NCBI GenBank assembly: GCA_003558435.1
Contig: PWLR01000184.1
Location: forward strand, 1 to 40,684
Direction: 5' to 3'
Length of the DNA stretch: 40,684 nt
Origin: Nitriliruptoraceae bacterium
Lineage (GTDB): Bacteria; Actinomycetota; Nitriliruptoria; Nitriliruptorales; Nitriliruptoraceae
Positions 26,459-33,881 of the stretch are shown here, one piece after another; within the stretch, counting starts at the first letter, position 1, and every line of letters starts with the position of its first letter. Both the position numbers and the translations under genes were made by a program. The notes beneath the pieces are model-generated. The model worked only from the letters and a program-made list of their open reading frames with translations, had not been told where the DNA came from and searched no databases.

Positions 26459-27510
26459 CGCTGCCCCCCGACATCCGGTCCGGAGATCGACCCGACGTTG
26501 GGGGACGAGGTCGCCCGCGACGGGGTCCCCCGTGACGGGGTCGGGCTCGGCGGCCGCTCCCGGTCGTGGATCGCCAGGTAGACGTCCTCCAACGTGGGTT
26601 CGAGCCGGCGCAACTCGTAGACCGCGACGCCGTCGTCACTCAGCCGTCGCACCAGGTGCGGGACCATCTCGCGCGCCACCCCCGTTGCCCGCAGTCGGCC
26701 ACCCGGTTCGGTCTCCACCTCGCCGGCCGCCAGCGCCCCCAGGTGGCGCCGGGCCACCCCGAGATGGTCGATCGCGACCTCCAGTCGGATCCCACCGACG
26801 CCGTGTCGCGCGGCGAGCGCGGCCGGGCTCCCGTCCGCGACCACGCGGCCGTGCTCCAGCACGATGACCCGGTCGGCGAGTTGCTCGGCCTCGGCCAGGT
26901 CGTGGGTGCACAGCACGATGGTCCGGTCGCGCTCCCTGGCCAGCGCGGTCAGGGAGCGGCGGACCTGCCGCGCCGCGACCGGGTCCAACGCCGAGGTCGG
27001 CTCGTCGAGCAGCAGGATCTCCGGATCCGGCAGCAGCACCCGCGCGAGGGCGAGGCGTTGGCGCATCCCGGTCGAGTAGCCGGCGACACGCTCGTTCCCG
27101 CGTTCGGCCAGGTCGTAGGTTTCCAGGGCGCGCGTGATCCGGGCGTTCAGGCCTTCGGTCGGAACCTGGAAGACGTCGGCTGCGAAACGCAGGTTGGCGG
27201 CGCCGGTCAGCCGATCATCGACCACGGGCGCAGCGGGAAGCACGCCCAACCGGCGCCGGACCGCCGGACCGTCCACGGCCGGGTCGAGGCCGCGCACCCG
27301 CACGGTCCCCTCGTCGGGGGCGAGCAGACCCGCGACCAGCCGCACCGTGGTGGTCTTGCCGGCCCCGTTGTGGCCGAGCAGGGCGACGACCTCACCCGGC
27401 GAGACGGTCATGGTCAGGTCCTGTAGCGCCGTCACCTCGCCGAAGTGGCGCGCGACGGCGATGAGCTCGATCGCTGCCTGAGCGGCCACCTCGGTGTCCC
27501 CGTTCACCAC
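26455..27510 (-). CDS. ABC transporter ATPase of an ABC-2 exporter
   Basis: This 351-residue protein energises the permease encoded next. Walker A is GHNGAGKT (46-53), the signature is YSTGMRQR (145-152), Walker B is ILLLDEP (165-171) and the switch histidine is His203 in CTHDLAEAE. The Q-loop glutamine usually found in the LPQ segment is Ala here (LPAAP, near residue 93), an unusual change. A C-terminal extension of about 130 residues (230-351) ends in a Pro/Ser/Thr-rich tail. It starts with GTG 27510 or the adjacent GTG, 39 nt after a TAAGCT hexamer (27555-27550). It is divergent from deoC. Confidence 0.87.
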   Translation of the reverse strand: MVNGDTEVAAQAAIELIAVARHFGEVTALQDLTMTVSPGEVVALLGHNGAGKTTTVRLVAGLLAPDEGTVRVRGLDPAVDGPAVRRRLGVLPAAPVVDDRLTGAANLRFAADVFQVPTEGLNARITRALETYDLAERGNERVAGYSTGMRQRLALARVLLPDPEILLLDEPTSALDPVAARQVRRSLTALARERDRTIVLCTHDLAEAEQLADRVIVLEHGRVVADGSPAALAARHGVGGIRLEVAIDHLGVARRHLGALAAGEVETEPGGRLRATGVAREMVPHLVRRLSDDGVAVYELRRLEPTLEDVYLAIHDRERPPSPTPSRGTPSRATSSPNVGSISGPDVGGQR

Positions 27511-27673
27511 GCCGCTCCCGTCGGGCGTGACGGGGCCGTGCGCACCCCGAGCTTAGGAAGTGTCGCGGGTCGTGACCTCACCCTCGGCAACGGGACCGAC
27601 CACCTCCTGCGAGGGAGATCGGACCGCCCGGGCGGCCGCGTCCGCGGCGATGTTCCGGACGGGGCGATGAACA

Positions 27674-27679
27674 CTACCC
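27674..27679 (+). promoter_or_regulatory. Putative deoC -10 element TACCCT
   Basis: TACCCT lies 29 nt before the chosen deoC ATG at 27709 and downstream of the alternative ATG at 27667. If used, transcription would start near 27686 and exclude the upstream start codon. Confidence 0.4.
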
Positions 27680-27708
27680 TCGCGTCCCTTCCGATCCTCG
27701 AGGTCCCG

Positions 27709-28668
27709 ATGTCTCTGGTGTTGCCCGGTGAGGTGTCCGACCTGTCCGAGGTCACCGCGTCCGAATCGGCGTTGCGCGGGTTCCTGCACGGGCTGCCGGG
27801 GGTGGACCAGGTCGGTGCGGAGAAGCGGGTCGCGACGCTCTCGACGCGATCGATCAAGAAGGCGTCCAAGGGCTTCGCGCTCGACCTCGCCATCCGCATG
27901 GTCGACCTGACCACCCTCGAGGGCGCCGACACCCCCGGCAAGGTCCGCTCGCTGTGCGCCAAGGCGATGCGCCCCGACCCTGGCGACCCGGAGGTGCCGG
28001 CGGTCGCCGCGGTGTGCGTCTACCCGGACCTGGTGGCGACCGCCGTCGACGCGCTGGCCGGCAGCGGCATCCACGTCGCCTCGGTGGCCACGGCGTTCCC
28101 CTCGGGACGCTCCAGCCTGGAGATCAAGCTCATCGAGACCCGCGACGCGGTCGCCGCCGGCGCGGACGAGATCGACATGGTCATCGACCGGGGCGCGTTC
28201 CTCTCCGGCCGGTACGGGCAGGTGCTCGACGAGATCGTCGCGGTCAAACAGGCCTGCGGGGCTGCGCACCTGAAGGTGATCCTCGAGACCGGCGAGCTCG
28301 CGACCTACGACAACGTGCGCCGTGCGTCGTGGCTGGCGCTGGCCGGGGGTGGGGACTTCATCAAGACCTCCACCGGCAAGGTCTCGCCCGCATCGACGCT
28401 GCCGGTCACCATGATCATGCTGGAGGCCGTGCGGGACTTCGCACAGCTCACCGGCGAGATCCGCGGGGTGAAGTCGGCCGGTGGCATCCGTACCGCCAAG
28501 GATGCGGTGCGCTACCTCGTGCTGGTCCACGAGATCGCCGGCGCCGACTGGCTGCACCCCGATCGCTACCGCTTCGGGGCCTCCAGCCTGCTCAACGACC
28601 TGCTGATGCAGGTCCGCAAACAGGCCTCGGGCACCTACTGGAGCTCGGACCGCATCACCATCGACTGA
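27709..28668 (+). CDS. deoC: Deoxyribose-phosphate aldolase
   Basis: This 319-residue TIM-barrel class I aldolase splits 2-deoxyribose-5-phosphate into glyceraldehyde-3-phosphate and acetaldehyde during deoxynucleoside catabolism. The Schiff-base lysine is Lys219 in DFIKTSTGK. The proton-relay residues are Asp156 in DEIDMVID and Lys255 in GVKSAGGI. It is longer than the roughly 250-residue E. coli form and fits the long actinobacterial/eukaryotic subgroup. I prefer ATG 27709 because GAGGT lies 4 nt before it and the probable -10 lies between it and the alternative ATG 27667. The acetaldehyde product may be handled by the dehydrogenases at 30227. Confidence 0.92.
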   Translation: MSLVLPGEVSDLSEVTASESALRGFLHGLPGVDQVGAEKRVATLSTRSIKKASKGFALDLAIRMVDLTTLEGADTPGKVRSLCAKAMRPDPGDPEVPAVAAVCVYPDLVATAVDALAGSGIHVASVATAFPSGRSSLEIKLIETRDAVAAGADEIDMVIDRGAFLSGRYGQVLDEIVAVKQACGAAHLKVILETGELATYDNVRRASWLALAGGGDFIKTSTGKVSPASTLPVTMIMLEAVRDFAQLTGEIRGVKSAGGIRTAKDAVRYLVLVHEIAGADWLHPDRYRFGASSLLNDLLMQVRKQASGTYWSSDRITID

Positions 28669-28690
28669 CCCTGAGCCGCGAGCGCCGGGT

Positions 28691-28707
28691 GCCACCCGCG
28701 AGGTGGC
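28691..28707 (+). terminator. Hairpin after deoC
   Basis: GCCACC (28691-28696) and GGTGGC (28702-28707) pair around CGCGA, 22 nt after the deoC stop. There is no T-run. It would separate deoC from the NlpC/P60 gene. Confidence 0.4.
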
Positions 28708-28817
28708 GGGGTGGAGCCGGGCTCCGTCCGGCACCGCCCTCGACCGCGTCGTGCCCGCGCTCCCGCTCGGACGCGCGATGGGAGCGCATGCACCTGTCCT
28801 GGTGAACCTGCTCCAGT

Positions 28818-28823
28818 TAGCCT
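28818..28823 (+). promoter_or_regulatory. Putative -10 element TAGCCT for the NlpC/P60 gene
   Basis: TAGCCT lies 74 nt before the ATG at 28898 and after the deoC hairpin, suggesting an independent transcript. Confidence 0.35.
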
Positions 28824-28897
28824 TCCAAGGTCCATGACACCGCCCCCGACGCGGCACGCACGACAGCGACGAGCGCGGCCCCGAGGAGCGAGCCTGT

Positions 28898-30004
28898 ATG
28901 CCCCTGCCTGTTCCGGCGCGCCCCGAACCCCCGGTGCGTCACCGGCAGCGGACGCCGAACCGACTCGTGGCGGTGTGCGTGACGGCCGCGGTCGCCGTGC
29001 TCGTGGTGCTCGTGGTCACCGTCGCCCTGCGAGCCGGTGAGCCCGGGGCCGACTCGCACCAGCACGCGCATCCGGCACGGACCTCGACGATGCCACCCGA
29101 CCGCGACCAGCGAGCGTCGCGGTCGGAAGATGTCGACCCGCTTCCCGATCTGCGGCGGCACGAGCTCCGGGATCCGGATCGCACGGTGCTGCGCGACCAC
29201 GATGGCGACTGGGTCGCGAGTTTCACCGACGGGGCGCGGACCGTGACCCTCGCGGGTCCCGAACGACGGTTCGACGAGGCGACCGCCACCCACGGGGTCA
29301 CCTCGACGACCTGGGTCCGGGTACTCGACGAGCCCTACCGGGGCGAGATCGACAGTGGTTGGCTGGCGCAGGCCCGGGCTGACACCTCACCGGACGTGCT
29401 CGAGGTGGCGACGCAGTACCTGCCGGACGCGCGGGAGGTCCGCACCGACGACGGTGTGCTCGTCGCCGGCGAAGCGGCGTACGGGCCGCTCGACGCCGAC
29501 GGCGAACGGCCCGTCGGCGCGGACTGGAACGACTACCAGCAGCGGACCGCCACCTACGGTTCGGGATCCGCGCGCCACGTCAGGCGCCCGACGCGCTCCC
29601 AGGCGGGGGCCATGGACTGTTCCGGATTCGTCCGCATGGTGTTCGGCGTACGTCACCCGGTGCCGTTGACCAGCAAGGTGGACGGTGGCGACTCCCTGCC
29701 GCGGATCTCCCGCCTGCAGGCGAGCGACGCGCCGGGGGTGGTCCCCCTGCAACACCGTGACGGACGCGTCGCCGACCTCGACGCGGTGCGGCCCGGGGAC
29801 CTGGTCTTCTTCGACGCCGGGCAGGATCGCCGCGGCATCGACCACGTGGGCATCTACCTCGGGACCGACGAAGCGGGCGAACACCGGTTCATCTCCTCGA
29901 GGCCGTCCAGTAACGGCCCGACCATGGGCGATCACCTGGAACCTTCGCTGCTGAACGGCGACGGGCTGTTCGCCGACACGTTCGTGGCCACGCGCCGACT
30001 CTGA
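28898..30004 (+). CDS. Membrane-anchored NlpC/P60 peptidoglycan hydrolase
   Basis: This 368-residue protein is predicted to cleave peptide bonds in cell-wall peptidoglycan. A single hydrophobic segment (about 23-45) acts as signal anchor. A variable region and a roughly 90-residue SH3-like region (about 90-200) follow, then a C40 papain-like domain: Cys241 in MDCSGFVRM, His316 in IDHVGIYLG and a third polar residue, His329, in EHRFISS. Length and domain order fit actinobacterial C40 peptidases. The ATG has GAGGAG 8 or more nt upstream. It separates deoC from the dehydrogenase pair but has its own probable promoter. Confidence 0.87.
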   Translation: MPLPVPARPEPPVRHRQRTPNRLVAVCVTAAVAVLVVLVVTVALRAGEPGADSHQHAHPARTSTMPPDRDQRASRSEDVDPLPDLRRHELRDPDRTVLRDHDGDWVASFTDGARTVTLAGPERRFDEATATHGVTSTTWVRVLDEPYRGEIDSGWLAQARADTSPDVLEVATQYLPDAREVRTDDGVLVAGEAAYGPLDADGERPVGADWNDYQQRTATYGSGSARHVRRPTRSQAGAMDCSGFVRMVFGVRHPVPLTSKVDGGDSLPRISRLQASDAPGVVPLQHRDGRVADLDAVRPGDLVFFDAGQDRRGIDHVGIYLGTDEAGEHRFISSRPSSNGPTMGDHLEPSLLNGDGLFADTFVATRRL

Positions 30005-30226
30005 TCGCCGGCTGATCGCCACCCACCAGTTCCACAACCCCTGCATGCGGGGGGTCCGGGGGCGCGAGGGGCGCCGCGGCTGCCGATCCCGGGGCCCGGG
30101 CGTGCGACACCCCCGTATCCGGGGGCGCCGTGCCTCGACGGGCGCCGGCCACGACCGACGCGGTCCGCTCATGGCCGGCCACTACGCTCCGAGCACCCCC
30201 GTCCTCCCCCCGCGAGGAAGCCGCTC
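30005..30226. other. Non-coding gap with hairpins and a promoter for the aldehyde dehydrogenase
   Basis: No gene is visible. The gap holds two weak hairpins: CCCC (30038-30041) with GGGG (30049-30052), and CCCCCG (30110-30115) with CGGGGG (30120-30125) around TATC. Either could end the NlpC/P60 transcript. TACGCT at 30183-30188 is a candidate -10, 38 nt before the dehydrogenase ATG, whose Shine-Dalgarno is GAGGAAG. Confidence 0.45.
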
Positions 30227-31714
30227 ATGACCAGTCCCGCGACCGACCACTCGGTCCCCGACCTGATCACGCCGTCGTGGGAGTACGCGCCGGCGCCGGA
30301 GGCGCGCGAGTTGGCGACGATCCGGTCCCACTACGGGTTGTTCATCGGCGGGGAGTTCGTGGACCCGGCCGAGGGGGGTGGGTTCGCGACGATCTCGCCG
30401 TCGACCGAGGAGCACCTGGCCGAGGTCGCGCTGGCGACCGCCTCGGACGTGGACCGTGCGGTCGCGGCCGCCCGGAAGGCGTTCGGGTCGTGGTCGAAGC
30501 TTGCTGGTGCGGAGCGGGGCAAGTACCTGTTCCGCATCGCCCGGTTGCTCCAGGAACGGGCGCGCGAGTTCGCGGTGCTCGAGACGCTCGACAACGGCAA
30601 ACCGATCCGTGAGACCCGGGATGTGGATGTCCCGACCGCGGCGGCGCACTTCTTCTACCACGCCGGGTGGGCCGACAAGCTCGACTGGGCGGGGCTGGGT
30701 GCGTCCCCCCAGCCGCTGGGGGTGGCCGGTCAGGTCATCCCGTGGAACTTCCCGCTGCTGATGCTGGCGTGGAAGATCGCGCCGGCGCTCGCGACCGGCA
30801 ACACCGTGGTGCTCAAACCCGCCGAGACCACTCCGCTGTCGGCGCTGCTGTTCGCGGAGGTCTGTCAGCAGGCGGACCTGCCGGCCGGGGTGGTCAACAT
30901 CGTCACCGGCGCGGGCGAGACCGGCGCGGCGATCACCGGGCACCCGGATGTCGACAAGGTCGCGTTCACCGGCTCGACCGCGGTCGGCAAGTCCATCGCC
31001 CGCCAGATCGCCGGGACCGACAAGCGGCTCACCCTGGAGCTGGGTGGCAAGGCCGCCAACATCGTGTTCGACGACGCCCCCATCGAGCAGGCCATCGAGG
31101 GCATCGTCGACGGGATCTTCTTCAACCAGGGGCATGTGTGCTGTGCCGGTTCGCGGCTGCTGGTCCAGGAGAACGTCCACGACCTGGTGGTCGACAAACT
31201 CAAAGCCCGGTTGGCCACGCTGCGCCTGGGCGACCCGCTCGACAAGAACACCGACATCGGCGCGATCAACTCGGCCGAGCAGCTGGAGCGCATCACGGCC
31301 CTGGTCGCCGCGGGCGAGACCGAGGGCGAGCGCTGGTCACCGTCATGCGAGCTGCCCGACGCCGGGTTCTGGTTCGCCCCGACGCTGTTCACCGGGGTCA
31401 GCCAGAGCTCACGGATCGCGAGCGAGGAGATCTTCGGGCCCGTCTTGAGTGTGCTGAGCTTCCGTACCCCCGACGAGGCCGTCGCCAAGGCCAACAACAC
31501 CCCCTACGGACTGTCCGCCGGGGTGTGGACCGAGAAGGGCTCCCGCATCCTGTGGATGGCCGATCAGCTGAAGGCCGGGGTGGTGTGGGCCAACACCTTC
31601 AACCGGTTCGATCCCACCAGCCCCTTCGGCGGCTACAAGGAATCCGGGTTCGGCCGCGAGGGCGGCATCCAGGGCCTGGCCGCCTACCTCGCCGCTCCCG
31701 ACATGGAGGCCTGA
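30227..31714 (+). CDS. NAD(P)-dependent aldehyde dehydrogenase
   Basis: This 495-residue cytosolic enzyme oxidises an aldehyde to its acid. All key residues are present: Asn173 in IPWNFP, Lys197 in LKPAE, Gly-rich FTGSTAVGK (247-255), general base Glu271 in LELGGK and catalytic Cys305 in [10 protein letters not shown] His replaces the usual Gln/Glu two residues before the cysteine. Its nearest functional clue is deoC 1.5 kb upstream, whose product acetaldehyde would be a natural substrate; deoC linked to such dehydrogenases is known in actinobacteria. The half-size homologue follows after only 2 nt, so the two are cotranscribed. Confidence 0.92.
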   Translation: MTSPATDHSVPDLITPSWEYAPAPEARELATIRSHYGLFIGGEFVDPAEGGGFATISPSTEEHLAEVALATASDVDRAVAAARKAFGSWSKLAGAERGKYLFRIARLLQERAREFAVLETLDNGKPIRETRDVDVPTAAAHFFYHAGWADKLDWAGLGASPQPLGVAGQVIPWNFPLLMLAWKIAPALATGNTVVLKPAETTPLSALLFAEVCQQADLPAGVVNIVTGAGETGAAITGHPDVDKVAFTGSTAVGKSIARQIAGTDKRLTLELGGKAANIVFDDAPIEQAIEGIVDGIFFNQGHVCCAGSRLLVQENVHDLVVDKLKARLATLRLGDPLDKNTDIGAINSAEQLERITALVAAGETEGERWSPSCELPDAGFWFAPTLFTGVSQSSRIASEEIFGPVLSVLSFRTPDEAVAKANNTPYGLSAGVWTEKGSRILWMADQLKAGVVWANTFNRFDPTSPFGGYKESGFGREGGIQGLAAYLAAPDMEA

Positions 31715-31716
31715 AG

Positions 31717-32592
31717 ATGATGGCTGCCACACGTCTCGCCGTGAACAAGACCTACAAGCTGTACGTCGGCGGGAGCTTCCCGCGCTCCGAGTCCGGCCGC
31801 AGCTACGAGGTCACCGACGACAAGGGCCGGTTCGTGGCGAACGCCGCCCGCGGCTCACGCAAGGACGTCCGCGACGCGGTCGTGGCCGCCCGCAAGGCGC
31901 AGGCCGGTTGGGCGGGCGCCACCGCCTACAACCGCGGCCAGGTCCTCTACCGGGTCGCCGAGATCATGGAGGGGCGTCGCGCCCAGTTCGCCGCCGAGGT
32001 CGCCGCCGCCGAAGGCATCTCGGACAAGAAGGCCGCGGCGAACGTCGACGCCGCCATCGACCGGTGGGTCTGGTACGCGGGTTGGTCGGACAAGTTCCAG
32101 GCCGTGGCCGGCACCACCAACCCGGTGGCGGGCCCCTACTTCGACATCTCGACCCCGGAACCGACCGGGGTGGTGGCCGCGATCGCCCCGCAGGACTCGT
32201 CGTTGCTCGGCCTGATCGCGGTGCTCGCACCCATCGTGGTCTCGGGCAACACCGTGATCCTCGTCACCAGCCAGACCCGGCCGCTGCCCGCCATCACCCT
32301 CGCCGAGGCCCTGGCGACCTCGGACGTGCCCGGCGGGGTGATCAACATCCTCACCGGCCACACCGACGAACTTAGCCCCGTGCTGGCCGCCCACCTCGAC
32401 GTCAACGCCATCGACCTCACCGGCTACGCCGGTACCGACACCACCGAGCTGACCGTGGCCGCGGCGGACAACGTCAAACGCATCCTGCCCGCACCCGCCA
32501 CCGAACCCGCGTTCCTGACCCCACCCCCCGGCCCCCGGCGCATCCTCGCGTTCTGCGAGACCAAGACCGTCTGGCACCCCAAGGGACGGTGA
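31717..32592 (+). CDS. Half-size, catalytically dead aldehyde dehydrogenase homologue
   Basis: This 291-residue protein aligns with the N-terminal, cofactor-binding part of aldehyde dehydrogenases (YKLYVGGSFPRSESGR, VAAARKAQAGWAG, GGVINILTGH) but stops before the catalytic domain. The active-site Asn motif IPWNFP is replaced by IAPQDSSLLG, and the cofactor lysine motif LKPAE by VTSQTRPL. No catalytic Cys or base Glu remains. It ends in an unusual tail (LAFCETKTVWHPKGR). The frame is intact with normal codon use, so it looks like a maintained pseudoenzyme, perhaps a subunit or regulator of the enzyme encoded 2 nt upstream. It is not a simple truncation, since the tail is not random. Confidence 0.82.
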   Translation: MMAATRLAVNKTYKLYVGGSFPRSESGRSYEVTDDKGRFVANAARGSRKDVRDAVVAARKAQAGWAGATAYNRGQVLYRVAEIMEGRRAQFAAEVAAAEGISDKKAAANVDAAIDRWVWYAGWSDKFQAVAGTTNPVAGPYFDISTPEPTGVVAAIAPQDSSLLGLIAVLAPIVVSGNTVILVTSQTRPLPAITLAEALATSDVPGGVINILTGHTDELSPVLAAHLDVNAIDLTGYAGTDTTELTVAAADNVKRILPAPATEPAFLTPPPGPRRILAFCETKTVWHPKGR

Positions 32593-32619
32593 GGAGCGGA
32601 GCTCGCGAGGAGACCCGCC

Positions 32620-33006
32620 GTGGCCTACACCGAACAGGACGTCGCGGACGCGACCGAACGGCTCCGGGCGATCACGGCGCGCCTCCCCGAGGTCACCGAA
32701 CGACTCAGCCACGGGGCGGTGACCTTCTTCGTGCGCGAGAAGCGGGTGGTCGCCTACCTCACCGACGATCACCACGGGGACGGACGGTTGGCGCTGACCT
32801 GCCCCGCACCACCGGGTGTGCAGGAGGAACTCCTCGGCAGCGATCCGGAACGGTTCTTCCGTCCGCCCTACGTCGGGCACCGCGGGTGGATCGGACTGCG
32901 GCTCGACGTCGAGCCCGACTGGGACGAGGTCACCGGGTTGATCGACGAGGCCTACCGGAGGGTCGCGCCCGTCACGCTGGTCCGTCAGCTGGACGCGTCC
33001 ACGTAG
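32620..33006 (+). CDS. MmcQ/YjbR-family protein
   Basis: This 128-residue protein belongs to the MmcQ/YjbR family with a CyaY-like fold, often annotated as DNA-binding; the true role is unknown. Typical parts are the N-terminal LPEVTERLSHGAVTFFVREK segment, a central strand LALTCPAPP, a PYVGHRGWIGLRLD segment and a C-terminal helix LIDEAYRRVAP. GTG 32620 has GAGGAG about 8 nt upstream. It follows the dehydrogenase pair by 27 nt and may share their transcript. Its 3' end overlaps that of the opposing amidohydrolase gene by 22 bp. Confidence 0.82.
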   Translation: MAYTEQDVADATERLRAITARLPEVTERLSHGAVTFFVREKRVVAYLTDDHHGDGRLALTCPAPPGVQEELLGSDPERFFRPPYVGHRGWIGLRLDVEPDWDEVTGLIDEAYRRVAPVTLVRQLDAST

Positions 33007-33758
33007 CGCGGATAGGAACGCTTGGCCCGGTCGGCCGCATCCAGGTCGATGTCCGCGAGCGTCAGCGGCGTGCCGGGTGTGCTCCTGGCCACGACGAGGC
33101 CGTCGGGGTCGGCGATGACGCTGCCGCCGCCGAAGCTGTCCCCGCCGCGACCGCCGGCGCGGTTGGTCGACAGGCAGAACGCGCCGGCGGCGACCGCCGC
33201 CACCCGGACGCCGGCCTCCCACTTCTCGCTGCTCTCCACCGGGGTGGCCCGCGGGACAGCCAACAGCCGGATGCCCTCCTCCCCGAGCCCACGCGCGTGT
33301 TCCTGGAACCACAACTCGGTACAGATCACCAGTCCGACCGCACCCAGGGGCGTCGGGACCGGCGGGAACGCGACCGGGCCTCGCTCGTACCAGCTGGCCT
33401 CGTAGAAGCCGGGCTCGTCGGGCAGGAAGGTCTTGCGCCGGCGACCGACGATGCCGTCGTCCGAGGTCCAGACGAGGCCCTCGTTGAACCGCGCACCGCC
33501 ATCGAGGATCGGTCGGGTGGTGACCACCACCTCGGCGTTCAGCTCACCCAACCGGGAACACCAGTGCGCGTGGGTGTCCACGGCCCGGGCCCAGGCTGCG
33601 GCCTCCACCTCTGGCGTGGTGGGCAACCACGGCGAGAACGGCATCTCGGGCAGGACCAGCAGCCCGACACCGGCTCCGGCACTCGCCGTGACCAGCGCGT
33701 CCCATTGCGCCTCCAGGTCGCCACGATCCCCGTCCAACTCACCGATCCCCACGCGCAT
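32985..33758 (-). CDS. Nitrilase-superfamily (carbon-nitrogen) hydrolase
   Basis: This 257-residue enzyme has the Glu-Lys-Cys triad of the nitrilase superfamily: Glu38 in LPEMPFSPW, Lys109 in RRRKTFLP and Cys146 in VICTELWF. The superfamily hydrolyses amides, nitriles or carbamoyl compounds; the length and CTE motif fit an amidase-type member, but the substrate is unknown. The ATG at 33758 is 44 nt downstream of a TAGCGT -10 (33808-33803). It is divergent from nfeD with back-to-back promoters and overlaps the YjbR-like gene tail to tail. Confidence 0.85.
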   Translation of the reverse strand: MRVGIGELDGDRGDLEAQWDALVTASAGAGVGLLVLPEMPFSPWLPTTPEVEAAAWARAVDTHAHWCSRLGELNAEVVVTTRPILDGGARFNEGLVWTSDDGIVGRRRKTFLPDEPGFYEASWYERGPVAFPPVPTPLGAVGLVICTELWFQEHARGLGEEGIRLLAVPRATPVESSEKWEAGVRVAAVAAGAFCLSTNRAGGRGGDSFGGGSVIADPDGLVVARSTPGTPLTLADIDLDAADRAKRSYPRYVDASS

Positions 33759-33802
33759 CCCGGTCTCCTCGGCCGTCGTGAGCTCGGACGACGGACCCGG
33801 GC

Positions 33803-33818
33803 ACGCTACCCGTACCCT
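33803..33818. promoter_or_regulatory. Back-to-back divergent -10 elements
   Basis: TAGCGT (33808-33803, minus) and TACCCT (33813-33818, plus) are separated by 4 nt. They point away from each other toward the amidohydrolase and nfeD genes, so polymerases at the two promoters would occupy overlapping DNA. Confidence 0.4.
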
Positions 33819-33881
33819 CGTGACCAGCGCTGACGATCATCCGACGATCTCGGGCCAACCGACCGACACGGGAGTACCGCC

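Noticed and set aside
31717-32592. The short aldehyde dehydrogenase as a pseudogene fragment of the upstream copy
   Set aside because: It begins with its own start, aligns to the N-terminal part rather than continuing the upstream gene, has an intact frame and a distinct tail, and lost catalytic motifs by substitution rather than frameshift.
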